This document shows positions 1-10,756 of a DNA stretch of 64,000 bases, one piece after another (position 1 is the stretch's first letter; every line of letters begins with the position of its first letter). The notes below the pieces were generated by a model. That model saw nothing but the letters and a program-made list of their open reading frames with translations. It was not told the origin of the DNA and made no database searches. Source of the stretch: Globisporangium splendens (taxonomy: Eukaryota > Oomycota > Peronosporomycetes > Pythiales > Pythiaceae); NCBI GenBank assembly GCA_006386115.1, contig VFIW01000061.1, forward strand, positions 186,001 to 250,000. Direction: 5' to 3'. The position numbers were made by a program, and so were the translations under genes.

Positions 1-726
1 CTAAAAATACAGAACTTTCCGCATTATACCGGCAATCATAAGGTTTTCGAAATACATTAGGGTTTTCTCGCTCCCAAATTGTCAGCACTGCTGACAATAC
101 TGCGACTTTAACACAACAACAACAACATCAAATCTGAGTAAAGTGCAAAGAGCAACATTAACTGCAAAGAAAATTGTGGTAAGCTATTCTTCAATTACTG
201 CGAAAGAGCACAATAGAATCAACATTGCAAGGCAACGTCGCAGTTAGATCAGCGGAGGGAGATGCATGACTCTGGTTATTTGCCACCAGCACAGTCCTAG
301 CTGTACTCAAGTTAAGTGTCACGCTTCATTTCGCGACAGCATTAGAGAATTTGTTAAAGATTTTGAATTCTTACAAGCCAAAGTGTTGCTGGAATGCATT
401 GGCAGCCTAGGGGAAACGTGTTCGATCAAAGTTGCTATAAATGCCGCTGTATTGTTGAAACTTTAAGTTGCAGTATCGAGAGCCAGAACCCTCATCGCCA
501 ATTTATGAGAGTGGCACTCATGGGTTGAGCACAGAAAAAGGTTCAATGCAAATCTTGTGAAAACCTCAACAACTGTTTAAAAGAGGATAACCGACAGATC
601 ACCTGCATTCTGGATCTACAAGATCGGTAATATCGGTCGACGACGATTGATCTTCATTCCTTTTTTTCATTTGGGTGCTGGCGGATTCTGTGATCCAAGA
701 GACACGACGGACCCACTCAATGGGGT
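1..726. other. No recognisable gene
   Basis: AT-richer sequence with only short chance open frames. One 66-codon frame at 266-466 has no recognisable motif. I see no promoter, tRNA or repeat structure that I can support. It lies upstream of an M96-like relic and may be its decayed 5' flank. Confidence 0.6.
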
Positions 727-1311
727 GTGCGAAGACTAGTTGCTACTACCCTCGCACCAGCCAGACAAGCTCCCTGTTTCCTGGCTGACGTGCTCTCAGA
801 CGACCAGCCGACACCCTCGGATGCCAGTGCCAGCAACACCACTGCGTCGCGATACGAAGTTGCTGAGAATGCAAAGCTGCTACGAGCAGAGACGACCAGC
901 ACGAATGAGAGAACGAAAGGAATACTGCCACTGACGATGCCCATGGCTGTTCGACGCAACAAGCACCAAGACTAGATGAAGAAGGAGCTCGAGCGACTGC
1001 GCAAAGCTGTGCCTGAGTTGGAAGCCCAGCTACTCGCTTTGCGCCAAGGCAAGATCATCTTGTCCACAGACGACAGAGCCAAACTCGGCTTGGTGTGGAG
1101 TGGCAGCGCTATTTCCTACAGCTCGGGGTTCTCAAGCTCGGGGAGTGTCACGCGCACATTTATCCATTTTATGCATAGATCAAGTACAGCTGCAACGACT
1201 CGGGGCTCCGTGATGGCTTCCGTCGACGCGTTCATCGATGCGATTGGCACCATCACTAAGCAAGACGTGGAGGATGTACCTGAATTAATTGAGAACAAGT
1301 CGCTGAACTAA
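727..1311 (+). pseudogene. M96-like (bZIP/START-like) gene relic
   Basis: The segment at 940-1060 reads like the coiled-coil core of the intact neighbour at 1864-3339: a basic RRNKHQD stretch, a stop, then MKKELERLRKAVPELEAQL, against KRNTYRDKMKNELKYLRLRA in the neighbour. The stop at 973-975 (TAG) sits exactly where the paralog has a Lys codon (AAG), so it is a nonsense change. After about 1095 the frame slips: the conserved W-x-R-I-A-x-x-Q block continues in another frame as EWQRYFLQLGVLKLGE. The START-like domain is missing. The last codons (around 1230-1305) resemble the family C-terminus that ends in an M-x-E-N-x-L-L motif. I infer a dead copy with an internal deletion. No ATG starts the open frame. 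Confidence 0.7.
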
Positions 1312-1863
1312 ACAATTGCGTCCACTCGGTAGACCTAGATGTCGTGCTGGGTTTATGCGAGTGTGTTCTGGCGCAGTAAGTAAACGCAGGCATCGGGTGC
1401 TGGTCTGCACTCACTATGGGCAGAAATTGTAACAAGGATATAAGGTTTTGTTGGATGATTGTTCCAACTGACACGGATAAACAGACGAGAAGACAGCATA
1501 CAAACACGCGCATGGTGCAACTGACTGTCATTGCCCGGAGACATCTTTGCCGCAGCAACCAAGTGGGGACATCAGTTCCTCCATGATTACTACTGTTTGA
1601 GAAACTTGGATCGTACCATGTTCATGCTCGTGCTCAAAGGGCACGGTGTCTCAATGAGGTAACAGTGACGATAGCTTGAGGAAACCCGTGCATGCAGCTT
1701 CGTTGAATTGGCGCCTTTTTCTGAGCGTCTCGCACAGATTGCGCCCGACGATTGTGCCATGCAGTCAACGGGGTAATCACGATTTGAAAGGTGTTTGCTG
1801 AGTGATTGTGCCTGCGACAGTCGTTCGGAAAAACAGAATGGGCTCAGCACTTCAGAAAGCTCC

Positions 1864-3339
1864 ATGCTGCCGTCAGCACCTTCCCCACCGCTTCCCCGCG
1901 ACGCGTCTGCTTCTGGCGGCGTCTCCGTGCGAGAAGACACCTTGGAGGACATGCTGGCCTTCATTGATGGTCTCGACACCTCCGACGCTGTCACCACCGC
2001 TTCATCCTTGTCAGCAACAGACTCGGACGATGATCCCCCGCACCTCCTGTCGGAAGAGCTCCTCGATTTCGTGAATGCGGCGATTTCAACCAATGCGGCA
2101 TTCATGTTGCATCCACTTCAGCCTCTTGAGAACGATGACATCGATACTGTTGAGACCAGCAGTGTCAGCTCTCCAGCGTCCAGTGTTGAGACGGCAGCAC
2201 CCCTACAAGAAGTCGAAGCGACCAAAGAAGAAGCGAAGTCGCTGAAGTATGCGAAGCAAAAGCGCAACACATATCGCGACAAGATGAAGAATGAACTAAA
2301 GTACCTGCGCCTGCGTGCGGTGGAGCTAGAAGAGAAACTGGCAGCGCTCCGGCAAGGAGCGACGCTTGGCTTGGTTGGAGACAAAGCTCTGTTTGACTCG
2401 GCATGGAAGCGAATAGCAGCAAATCAACTGGAGTATCGAAAGCAGTCCGAAGCCGAGAACGAGCAGCTGAAGCGTGAAATATACGAACAGATCCAAATGG
2501 CCGAGCAGGCGCGACGAGCGCTCGGTAAGCGTCTTAAAAATGATGAAACTCACGACAACTGCGTGAAGAAAGGACGCAAGGCGACCACTACAGTGGACGA
2601 AGAAGAAGAATTCGCGGTGCTTTCAAGGGACCTGAGGGCGGCGTTCTCTAGATTGTACTCTGTGTTCGGAGAGACTGGGAATGTAAAAATGGATGGTGAC
2701 AGAATGCGCTCCGTAGCCACAAAGACGGGCGTGTCAGACAGCACCGGCGAGCCATTTCCATACACGGAGTTCATCGACGTGATATTCACGCCTTTCGACT
2801 GTCCAACGGCGTCTCGCGCAGTGTGGCTCTCAGCGCTTCAAGTTTTTGTCCACCAATCTCAGCCCGGTCTGGAAAGAGTCTGGCACACGAAAACTGCGTT
2901 TGCCGTCAAGCGCGCTTTTCGTATGTCGGACTTGGGGGAGAAGACGATTTGCGAGAACAGTGACGCTGTGATCATGCGAAGCAAGCTCGTGGTCCAGAAA
3001 TTTTTCGAGAGTGATGACCGCATGGTGATCGTGTGGCGGTGCGTTACAACGTCTGAGGAGGATCCATTGGAAATCCACGCCGACGAGACCGGGTGGGCGA
3101 CTGTCGAGCCGGCGTCACCGTCAAATCCCTCTAAGTGCAGTATCATTCGCACTTGTGCGCATATCGTCCGTCGACACAAAGCCTCAGCGCTCGCAGTCGA
3201 CTCGGAAGAGCGCATGGATCTGTCGATGAAGCAGATAACGGATTTGCTCCTGAGTTCCAGTGACGACGACATGTGCGGCTTAATGAAGACTTTTGAAAAC
3301 ATCTTGCTGGACGAAGTGAACGCGTCGAACGACTCGTAA
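1864..3339 (+). CDS. M96-like protein: bZIP-type coiled coil plus START-like domain (clade A)
   Basis: Single-exon gene, 491 aa. I place the start at 1864 because the paralog on the other strand (38411-39898) aligns from the same Met, and the 20 or so bases before both ATGs are nearly identical. Order: an acidic Ser/Thr-rich N-terminus (1-135), then a basic region with KRNTYRDK followed by a leucine-zipper-like helix (about 145-180), a W-K-R-I-A-x-N-Q block with a second helix, an acidic linker (VDEEEEF), then a START-like region with FPYTEFIDVIFTPFD, a Trp-rich core, VIVWR and HADETGW. The family is widespread in oomycetes under the label 'M96 mating-specific'. A role as transcription factor with a ligand-binding-like module is inference from the domains. 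Intact, with no frameshift. Confidence 0.85.
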   Translation: MLPSAPSPPLPRDASASGGVSVREDTLEDMLAFIDGLDTSDAVTTASSLSATDSDDDPPHLLSEELLDFVNAAISTNAAFMLHPLQPLENDDIDTVETSSVSSPASSVETAAPLQEVEATKEEAKSLKYAKQKRNTYRDKMKNELKYLRLRAVELEEKLAALRQGATLGLVGDKALFDSAWKRIAANQLEYRKQSEAENEQLKREIYEQIQMAEQARRALGKRLKNDETHDNCVKKGRKATTTVDEEEEFAVLSRDLRAAFSRLYSVFGETGNVKMDGDRMRSVATKTGVSDSTGEPFPYTEFIDVIFTPFDCPTASRAVWLSALQVFVHQSQPGLERVWHTKTAFAVKRAFRMSDLGEKTICENSDAVIMRSKLVVQKFFESDDRMVIVWRCVTTSEEDPLEIHADETGWATVEPASPSNPSKCSIIRTCAHIVRRHKASALAVDSEERMDLSMKQITDLLLSSSDDDMCGLMKTFENILLDEVNASNDS

Positions 3340-4237
3340 AGATATAAAGCAATGGACGCAGTGTACATTAAGATTATAGCTCGGCGAGCTTTCATACCAT
3401 GTGCGTTTGTACTTCTAGACAAGTGCGCGCCATTCCCGGGCGGATCCTTTTATTTGTTCTCTCACTGTGTCTTTTCTTTTGCTTTGCACATTTTTTCTCC
3501 CAATCCAGTCTGTTTTGCATGCCCTCTCACTGAGTGCACTCGCGTAAACATTGCACGACTCATTGGTCTATCGAGTGGACGCAATTGTGCGAGGGCAGCA
3601 GCGGGTGGCCGCTCCGCAGCTCGTCCAGCGGATACACCGAGGGATCTGGAGCGCAGTGCCGTTACCGCCAGGCACGATCATGGTCGGCAACTCGCTCAAA
3701 TGGTGTGTGCTGATTCGTTGTGGACCGCGGTGGAGCTGCTGGATGTGTCAAATGAGCTCCTTTATGGTGATCTGGACGGAGTGATGGTCATGTTCAAATT
3801 TGACCAGTGTGTGCACCGATTCATTACCGGTAAATAGTATTCTATTTTTTCAAACTAAATGGGGTTTTTTGCTTGAAGTATTTTCCGCTTCTTGTGCGAT
3901 TTGCAAGTGGAACCCTTTTCGACGACAAGTTATTACGAGAGTGGACTGTAATCATCTCAAACAAGCACAAAAAAGAAACAGGAATTGCATGACAATATTA
4001 TCCATTAATTGTCTTGATTTTTCAATCTGCAGAATACTAATTTTGTTTCTCTCACCACGACTCGCGATTTTTAGTGAAATGATCAGCACTGAACTCCGTT
4101 TGTCTTGTCTTCTCAGATCTTTTAATCACTCGCACCTCTCCATTTCCAACTCGCAATGTAAGCGCCACCAGTCTGGTTTTTCGCCATCGCCATCACTCGC
4201 CTGCGCTCTCAGCCTCAACTTTGGACCAACGCCTAGG
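3340..4237. other. Intergenic, no supported gene
   Basis: A 161-codon open frame crosses 3352-3837 and a shorter one 3551-3784, but neither has a recognisable domain or family resemblance. The AT-rich part (3840-4140) has pyrimidine-rich runs, probably the promoter or degraded 5' region of the following pseudogene. Confidence 0.5.
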
Positions 4238-5540
4238 ATGACGAGGAATTCCTTCTGTTTCGTGCACGACTCGCTCGATTCACTGACCTCGTCTTCCGGT
4301 TCGACGTCTTCCGGTGCAACACCCTCCGAGAACCCCGAAGGACTGCAACTTAGCTGGTTCGATGGCGATACTGAATACACGCTGCTGTTAGAAAAGACGC
4401 AGTTATCTACAGAGTTCATGATCGCAGAAGATTGTTCATTCCACTCCACGCTGGCAACCCCGTCTGAAGTCTCAGGCGGTCTGAAAGTACCGATAAGCAC
4501 TCGTAAACCTCACGTCAAGTGTGTTGCTTCGAGGGGCACCCGCACAAAGGAGAGGTCTAAGAACGCAGTCACGCTGCAGCGAACACAAGTACAACGAGAA
4601 AAGGAAACGCGAGGTTCAGTGCTTTCGTGACCAGATTGCACGGTTTGAAGACCAGCTGACTGCACTCCATGACCGAACGACATCAAGAAATACACTATTC
4701 CTTTGTACGTGGAAGCAAATCGCGAAAGCAACGCGACGCGCGTCAGTGCGCGGAAGGTGAGAACGAGCAGCTCAAGCATATTCTGCGGAGCTACAAGGAG
4801 ACCACAAAGAAATTCAACGATCGATTGAAAGAAGCAGCTTTGGCGAGTCCGCCTTCCACTCCCAAACCAACGGGCAAGCTCGTCATGCCAAGTAATAACT
4901 CAGACATCGATGTCCTTTCCGAACTGACAAATGACTTGGATGCGAGCTTCGCACGTTTGGATGCTGCGTTCGAAGCCGCGAAGATCCGAACGTTCGACTC
5001 GGATTTTATTCGGTACGACTGCGTGAACTCGGAGGTTGTTCCATACGTCGAGGTGGTCGATATTTCGGTCAGTGCCTTGGATTTCCAGCAAGTGGCCAAC
5101 AAGATGTGGCGCTCCACGGTGCATCGATGCACGATAGAGCCATGCTGTGACGATGAAAGGCTGTGGCACACCGAAGATAGTCTTGTGGCGAAAGCGCAGC
5201 TAATGTGCCGACTTGCCAGTGACGAAGTGGTACAATTCCACTACAGGGTGGCTGCCAAAAGTTCGTGGACGACGAAAATTGAATGGTGGTGGCCTGGCGC
5301 AGGAGGCTTCGAGGCCAAGACAACCTACTTGGGACGGCCGGAAACGAAACCGGTTGGACGGCAGTGGAGCCTCGCTCTTCTTCATCAAGCAGTGAAAGTA
5401 TCATTCGCACGCACACACAGGTGACGCCGCGACCCAAGTCGGGCAGCAGCGAACCTGGCGTCACTGGATCCAACATCCTGGATGTGCTGATAACGTTGGG
5501 TGAAGAGCCGTATCAGAGGATGGCAACGACGTTGGAGTGA
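4238..5540 (+). pseudogene. M96-like gene broken by frameshifts
   Basis: Family features appear in order but in three alternating frames. An N-terminal Ser/acidic region begins at the ATG at 4238. The basic/coiled-coil part (KYNEKRKREVQCFRDQIARF) is read in another frame from about 4560. The segment AEGENEQLKHILRSY and the START-like first half (4740-5270, with VVPYVEVVDISVSALDF) are in a third frame. The last part (about 5275-5540, with MVVAWRR and NETGWTAVEP, like the paralog's MVIVWR and DETGWATVEP) is back in the second. No GT-AG introns of sensible size restore the frame at these junctions, so I call three frameshifts. Divergence from the neighbour at 1864 suggests an older duplicate. 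Confidence 0.75.
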
Positions 5541-6680
5541 GCTGCTTGCATGGACCACGATGAACCAAACGAACCGCCTTCAGGAATGAGACTGTTACAT
5601 GGACACCTGGAGCATCAACCAGCTGAGAAAAAGAAGCAGAGCAATAAAAACAATAAACTCCTATCCAGTCACGCCGAGTTGGCACCGCTTGATGTCATAG
5701 ATATGTGGATGCACTGTCGAGCTCTGGACTGCCAAGTGGCAGGCACACCTGCAAAGCAACACTGAGACGCCAATGCAGGTCGCTCAACGAAAAAGATAGG
5801 CTTTGCGCGTTGTGTTTTAACTGTTCGGTACAAATCGCTGAGTCGACTGCACTGCCTTCTCTGTCACACTTGTAAGGGCGTACTAGTCTCGAGGCTACAG
5901 TAGTCCGGTCAGGTGATCCAGAGTCGTGTGGTTCATATGCGACGCTGCGATCCCACGCCAGTCACTCACACGTGACGCTGGTGCCACTCCCATCTCTCTT
6001 CGCTTCCCGTACAGCACCTGATTAGAATCACGTAATACGCGCGTGCAACCTCTTCAAATGCTTCAGCCTCGGCCGCTCAATCGTACAGCATGCGGCGCAG
6101 TGCAAGATCGCTCGAGGGGTTCCTCAATCGGCGCTGTTTTCTCCTTTAGGTTGCGAGTCGATGGAAGATACTCCCGACATGATCGATCCATTGCGCCGCC
6201 AACTAGAGTCATGGAGTAACGTTGAGGAAAGCTATGCGCGAACTGACAACTTGAAGCGTATCACTCCATCAGCGCGCAGACGCGGCCACATGGACGTTTC
6301 CCTCGTTCCCATCTCTGATTACACTCACTCGAGAGAAGCACGTGCCTCTCTTTACTACGGTATATGAGCAAATGAGTTTATCGCCACTTTAACAGCAATA
6401 TTGGATTTTGCAATGCTTAGTGATATGAGAACTTTCTATGAACTATCTGTTATGTATTTTCATCGGCTAGCGTAATTAGGATGCTGCATGTTCAACTGCA
6501 AACAGGGCACCGTTCATCCGTGTCACTCTGCTCTTCACCAGCAGAGGTGTGTGTGTGTGTGTGTGTTCATAACGATCAAAGCGCCACGTTGCTCGCCCTC
6601 AACCTGACACGGGAAAAGAGACGCAGCGGGTGCTGACTCTTACTCTGCCAGAATTGACCATTTTCTCATTCACGGCCTGC
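5541..6680. other. Intergenic / upstream region of the subtilisin gene
   Basis: No gene supported. A 68-codon frame at 6161-6367 has no motif. Contains the GT microsatellite described separately. The last part carries the subtilisin promoter; similarity to the second subtilisin copy becomes strong only from 6681 onwards. Confidence 0.55.
6547..6566. repeat. (GT)10 microsatellite
   Basis: A perfect dinucleotide run of 20 bases about 160 bp upstream of the subtilisin start codon. Dinucleotide runs are length-variable and could alter promoter spacing; that effect is inference. Confidence 0.95.
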
Positions 6681-7218
6681 CAGCAACATCTCCAGCTCGC
6701 CAAGAAACTCAAGTCTCTCCAAAATGGTCTTCAAGAAGCTCATGACCATTCTGGTCGCCACTGCCGCTGTGTCGTCCCTGGCCAATGGCTCCGGCGTGCC
6801 TCGCGTCGATCGCAGTGTCCACCGCGCTCTGCGAAAGCAAGGAACCGTCAACCTCATCGTCACCATGAAGGACGGAACGGAAGGCGTCTTGTCGAGTCAG
6901 AAAGAAGCAGCGTTCAGTGACCGCGGCCAGCAGATCTCGCACTTGGTCGAGTCCCTGACGCAGTCCGCCACACGCTCCCAGCAGGACGTGACCGCTGTGT
7001 TGAGCAAGGAAGCAGCGACTGTCACCCCGCTGTTCACAAAGACGACGAGCTTCTGGATCACGAACCAAGTGTTCATTGAGGGCGCCACTTTCGAGCTTGT
7101 CGAAAAATTGGCGCAGGTTTCGTCCATCGTTGAGATCCGAGAGGAATCCATGTTCGAACTTCCTAAGGTGCTGGCTACCGGTTCGTCTGACAGTGACCTG
7201 AACAACTCGACGAGCTCC
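6681..7218 (+). repeat. 538-bp block shared with inverted copy at 42363-42900
   Basis: This block covers 43 bp before the ATG and the first 165 codons of the subtilisin gene. Its reverse complement lies at 42363-42900 with the same length and no indels. By eye the first 300 bp differ at only one or two positions, synonymous sites included, and the last 150 bp at under ten. Outside the block similarity drops sharply both upstream and in the catalytic domain. This is the signature expected of a gene-conversion tract. Confidence 0.8.
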
Positions 7219-8160
7219 GCTTTTGTGACGAATCCTTCTGCCTGGGGGGTTCAAAAAGTGCGAGCGCCTGAGTTGTGGGCAAAAGGCGCCACTGGACAAA
7301 ACATTGTCGTCGGTGTGATCGACTCTGGTGCTCGGGGAACTCATGAAGCCTTGCGAGACAATTTCCTCGGAGAGTACGGGTGGTTTGACCCTGAGGTTCA
7401 CGCTGCTGCTCCGTATGACAACACTGGCCACGGGACCCATGTTGCTGGGTCAGCTGTGGGTCGGAACGGCATCGGCGTTGCTCCGGGTGCGAAGTGGTCT
7501 GCCTGTAAATCATGCCGAGCTGACTTTTGTCTGGAGTCGGACATGATCGCGTGCACTCAATTCATGCTTTGCCCCACCAAGACCGACGGGACGAATCCAG
7601 ACTGCTCCAAGGCGCCTCATGTGATCAACAACAGCTGGGGTACTCCTTCCGGTGGAGAAACTAAGTATACGGCGATCATTGCCGCGTGGCGGCAAGCTGG
7701 TATTATTCCTGTCTTTGCAAGCGGCAATATCTTACCGAGTTGTGGGACCCTCCTTTCGCCAAGCGATGACCCAAATGTCATTACTGTCGGAGCAACGAAT
7801 GCTGATGACTCTTTGCTCTTCTACAGCGGCACGGGTCCAACTCGGACCGGACTCCTTAAGCCTGATGTCTCGGCTCCTGGGGGCGCAGTCTACTCTGCTG
7901 GTATTGCGAGTGACAATTCCTACAAGCTCGACTCGGGTACCAGCATGGCTTCCCCTCACGTTGCTGGTGCTGTCGCGCTTTTATTGAGCGCGAACCCTTC
8001 ACTAACGTTCGACCAAGTACTTGCTGCGCTCAAGTCAACAACCGATACCAGCACACTGACTTCGAGCAACCGAACCTGCGGCGGAACCCCAGACAACGTG
8101 TTCCCCAACAACATCTTTGGTTATGGCCGAATCAACGTGCTCAAGGCTGCTGGCAAGTAA
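6724..8160 (+). CDS. Secreted subtilisin-like serine protease (S8) with I9 propeptide
   Basis: Single-exon gene, 478 aa, a preproenzyme. A signal peptide spans residues 1 to about 23 (MVFKKLMTILVATAAVSSLA). The I9-like inhibitor propeptide covers about 40-150. The catalytic domain carries the triad: D200 in VVGVIDSG, H236 in GHGTHVAG and S407 in SGTSMASPHVAG, with the oxyanion-hole N335 in FASGN. Several cysteines (CKSCRADFC and others) suggest disulfides in a secreted enzyme. In oomycetes such proteases are exported and degrade extracellular or host protein; the substrate cannot be read from sequence. No transmembrane segment near the C-terminus. A close paralog lies inverted at 41421-42857. 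Confidence 0.93.
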   Translation: MVFKKLMTILVATAAVSSLANGSGVPRVDRSVHRALRKQGTVNLIVTMKDGTEGVLSSQKEAAFSDRGQQISHLVESLTQSATRSQQDVTAVLSKEAATVTPLFTKTTSFWITNQVFIEGATFELVEKLAQVSSIVEIREESMFELPKVLATGSSDSDLNNSTSSAFVTNPSAWGVQKVRAPELWAKGATGQNIVVGVIDSGARGTHEALRDNFLGEYGWFDPEVHAAAPYDNTGHGTHVAGSAVGRNGIGVAPGAKWSACKSCRADFCLESDMIACTQFMLCPTKTDGTNPDCSKAPHVINNSWGTPSGGETKYTAIIAAWRQAGIIPVFASGNILPSCGTLLSPSDDPNVITVGATNADDSLLFYSGTGPTRTGLLKPDVSAPGGAVYSAGIASDNSYKLDSGTSMASPHVAGAVALLLSANPSLTFDQVLAALKSTTDTSTLTSSNRTCGGTPDNVFPNNIFGYGRINVLKAAGK

Positions 8161-9037
8161 GTTCTTCTCAGTATGACAACATCGTAATAGAAGGCACGTT
8201 TGTAAGGTGTTAGTACCGTCAAATGGTCGGTGCTCATTCGTTAATACTGCACGCTTGTCAATCACTTTCGTGTCACTGTTCCGAGACTTCTTGATATTGG
8301 GTCTTTCCAGTATTCCATCGTCGAATGCGAAATTTCTTTGTCCCTGTCATGTGCCATGTCGTTCTTTTGTCTTCATCTCTCCAGTCTGGTAGCTCAACGC
8401 GGCTTTGCTTCGCTCCTGGATATCTTGCCGCATCCGTTTCCGGGTCAAATTCTGTCATGTCTTAATGCTGCGAGCTGCTTGTGAAGCTCTTCTCGAATAG
8501 CCTACAGCGCAGGTTAATGCTACTGTTGGCACCAGCGCTCAGATTGGCGCATTGCAGCTCCCATATTTGCCTGCTCTTGGAGTTCCAGGGCTGAGAACAT
8601 ATCGCCCAGCCAGCGCTTAGAAGCACTGGGCGTAGTGCACGAAGGGAGAGGTTCGCTGTCGAGGTCGAAAAGAAGCGCCGCACGATCATTCTTCGACTCG
8701 ATTCTCATGTTCAAGGAGGTCATCTCCGTTTGCTAATGAATGCATACCATTGGATGATAATGCCTCAAAACGTCTTCATTGGCTATTATCCCATCTATTT
8801 TAAGCACTTTCATACAATTGGCCATAAGTTTGCAGAAAGTCCGACTCGAAGAGCACAGTCCTTTTGATTCGCCATAATCAACATCCACGACCTTCTCATT
8901 GGCTGCAAATGCGTTCGAAGTCCTGCACACTTGCGACTGTTATCGCGCCAAGTGCAGCGCAGCGACAATTGCCCTTTGCACACACGCACTCTTTACATAC
9001 ACGCAAGCCCGAGAACACTGTTCTAATTAGCTGAAGC
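8161..9037. other. Intergenic, no supported gene
   Basis: Short minus-strand frames (8462-8723) and a plus-strand frame (8207-8392) have no recognisable motif. The region holds the 3' flank of the subtilisin gene and the promoter of the bZIP-like gene at 9038. Confidence 0.5.
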
Positions 9038-10065
9038 ATGAGCTGGTCGCCCCCGCCAGACGCGTCGCTGCTGTCGCCCATCGGCGGCCACGACGGCGCG
9101 TGGGACCACCCGGATCTGGACTTGTACCGCGAGATGGCGGCGCTGCTGCAGGTGGACGAGCCGCTGGCGACGGACACAACGCTCACCACGTGGACAGGCG
9201 CCGTCCATCGCGCGCACGGCGGCGGCCGCTCAACGGCGAGCGACGAGGACGACGGCGACGACGACGCGGACGAGGACGACGACGTCATCGGCGAAGAGGA
9301 CATTGCGATCCTCAACCAGCTCCTTGCGACGCAGCAGACGGACCAGCAACAGAGCGCGCAGTCGCAGCAGCAGCGGCAGGCGCAGCAACCCCCGTCGCCC
9401 AAGGAGCCCTCGCAATCGACAGCCGTGGTCGTTCGAACCGGAAAGGTGACGAAAGCAAAAGCGTCTGCTAGGAAAGAAGCTGCAGCCGCTGCTGATACTC
9501 CAGAGAGTACGACGACAACGACAGCGAAAAGGGGGAGAAAGCGGAAAGCGCCGTCGTCGTCGTCGTCGTCGTCGCCTTCATCGACCGGTGGCGTGCTCAA
9601 AATCGTGAACAAGACGACGCGCGAGCGGCAGAAAGAGGAACTCATCCAGCTCCGCGCACTCGCGACCGAGCTCGAGCAAAAACTGGAGCAGCGCCGGAAA
9701 CAGGTGACCGATGGACCGCCGCCCGGCGCCAAGTCGTCCCATGCGCGCTGCGCGATGCTCTGGGCGAAAATCGCCAAGAACCAGGAGCTCGAGAAGCGGC
9801 TCGCGGAAAAGGAGAATGAGAAGCTTCGTGGTTTGGTGCTCGGTCAGCTTCGGCTCGCGCGGAGTCTCGAAAAAGTGCTACGCAAGCGACTGGTACGTCC
9901 TTGTGCTTATCATGTGATTGTGACTGCCTTGAGTATGTAAATGGGTTGAATATTGACGAGATATGCCTGTTCTTTATCTGTTTGGGGCTATAGCGGCAGC
10001 AGAAAACCACGCGTGCATCAGAGCCGCTGGACGCCGACGACGACGACGAAGTGGAAGAAGTCTGA
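9038..10065 (+). CDS. bZIP-like M96-family protein lacking the START-like domain (two exons)
   Basis: Model: exon 1 at 9038-9892, exon 2 at 9994-10065 (308 aa). Exon 1 ends CTG|GTACGT after the family motif LRKRL. The acceptor TAG at 9991-9993 keeps phase 0. The protein has an acidic run (about residues 70-90), Gln-rich and Thr/Ser-rich low-complexity parts, a basic stretch (KRGRKRK) followed by a TCG-repeat-coded Ser run, then a coiled coil (RERQKEELIQLRALATELEQ), the family block MLWAKIAKNQ and a second helix ending in LRKRL. Exon 2 is short and acidic (DADDDDEVEEV). The whole START-like half of the family is absent. Either a true short transcription-factor-like form or a 3'-truncated copy. 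The intron sits where the three-exon clade has its first intron. The exon 2 end is less certain. Confidence 0.7.
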
Positions 10066-10756
10066 TGAACGCTGCTTTTGTCAAGTCCAAGGGAGATTTC
10101 GCCGATCGTTTATTATTTTGTGTCTCCCCCGATTTTCCCGGCGCTACGTCTGGCATCGCCTCATCGAAAAATGAGAACGACAAAGTTGTACCGCTGGCGA
10201 CCATGGACGACTGCAAGCAAGCAAATGGACTCAATGGACTGCAGCAACCCCGCATTGTACTATATTACGGCAATCAAAGCCGTGCTGGGGCTCCCCAGTT
10301 TGTGTTTCGGACAGATAAAGAGCGGGGAAAATAGAGTTTGCCGTTTGCTGGGTGCCATTTTGATGTTCATTTTCAGCAAAATCCAATCAGAGATCACGAA
10401 TGTGAGCACGAAGAACGAATGCATGCACGCTCTTCCCATTAGGAATGCGTTTTTATGATTTGCAGTCCGACGTGGACATCTCTCGTCGCCACGAAGTCGA
10501 CCTGAAGCGCATATAACATAGTTTGGTCTCTTGCTGATGTCTTGAGTCGATCCAGAAGCATTCCACGATTGTTTGACTTTGTTTAGTGTATTTCAATAAT
10601 ATAAAGGGGGTTCATCTAGTGTGGGCTTAATCCTTGCTTGCTACTGGCGATATGGTACTCTTGTTTCGTTTTCTGGGTGCGTCATGCATGTGCCGCTACA
10701 TAGGTTGCTACTGGATTAGATTAGGCTTGAGAGGGAAATAATGCCCTCGTTCCTGC
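10066..10756. other. Intergenic; no START-like remnant found
   Basis: An open frame to 10334 and others nearby show no START-like motifs, so the missing half of the upstream gene is not simply frameshifted here. A possible acceptor followed by a short open segment (10467-10516) exists but cannot be tied to a gene. The right part is the 3' flank of the minus-strand glycosyltransferase. Confidence 0.45.

Noticed and set aside
3352..3837. 161-codon open frame after the first M96-like gene
   Set aside because: Starts without family support, no domain, and a second overlapping frame is equally open; not enough to call a gene.
8896..9777. Minus-strand open frame of 293 codons with Ser/Cys/Val-rich runs
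   Set aside because: Reverse frame of the acidic, Gln-rich and Ser-repeat parts of the gene at 9038; composition explained by that.
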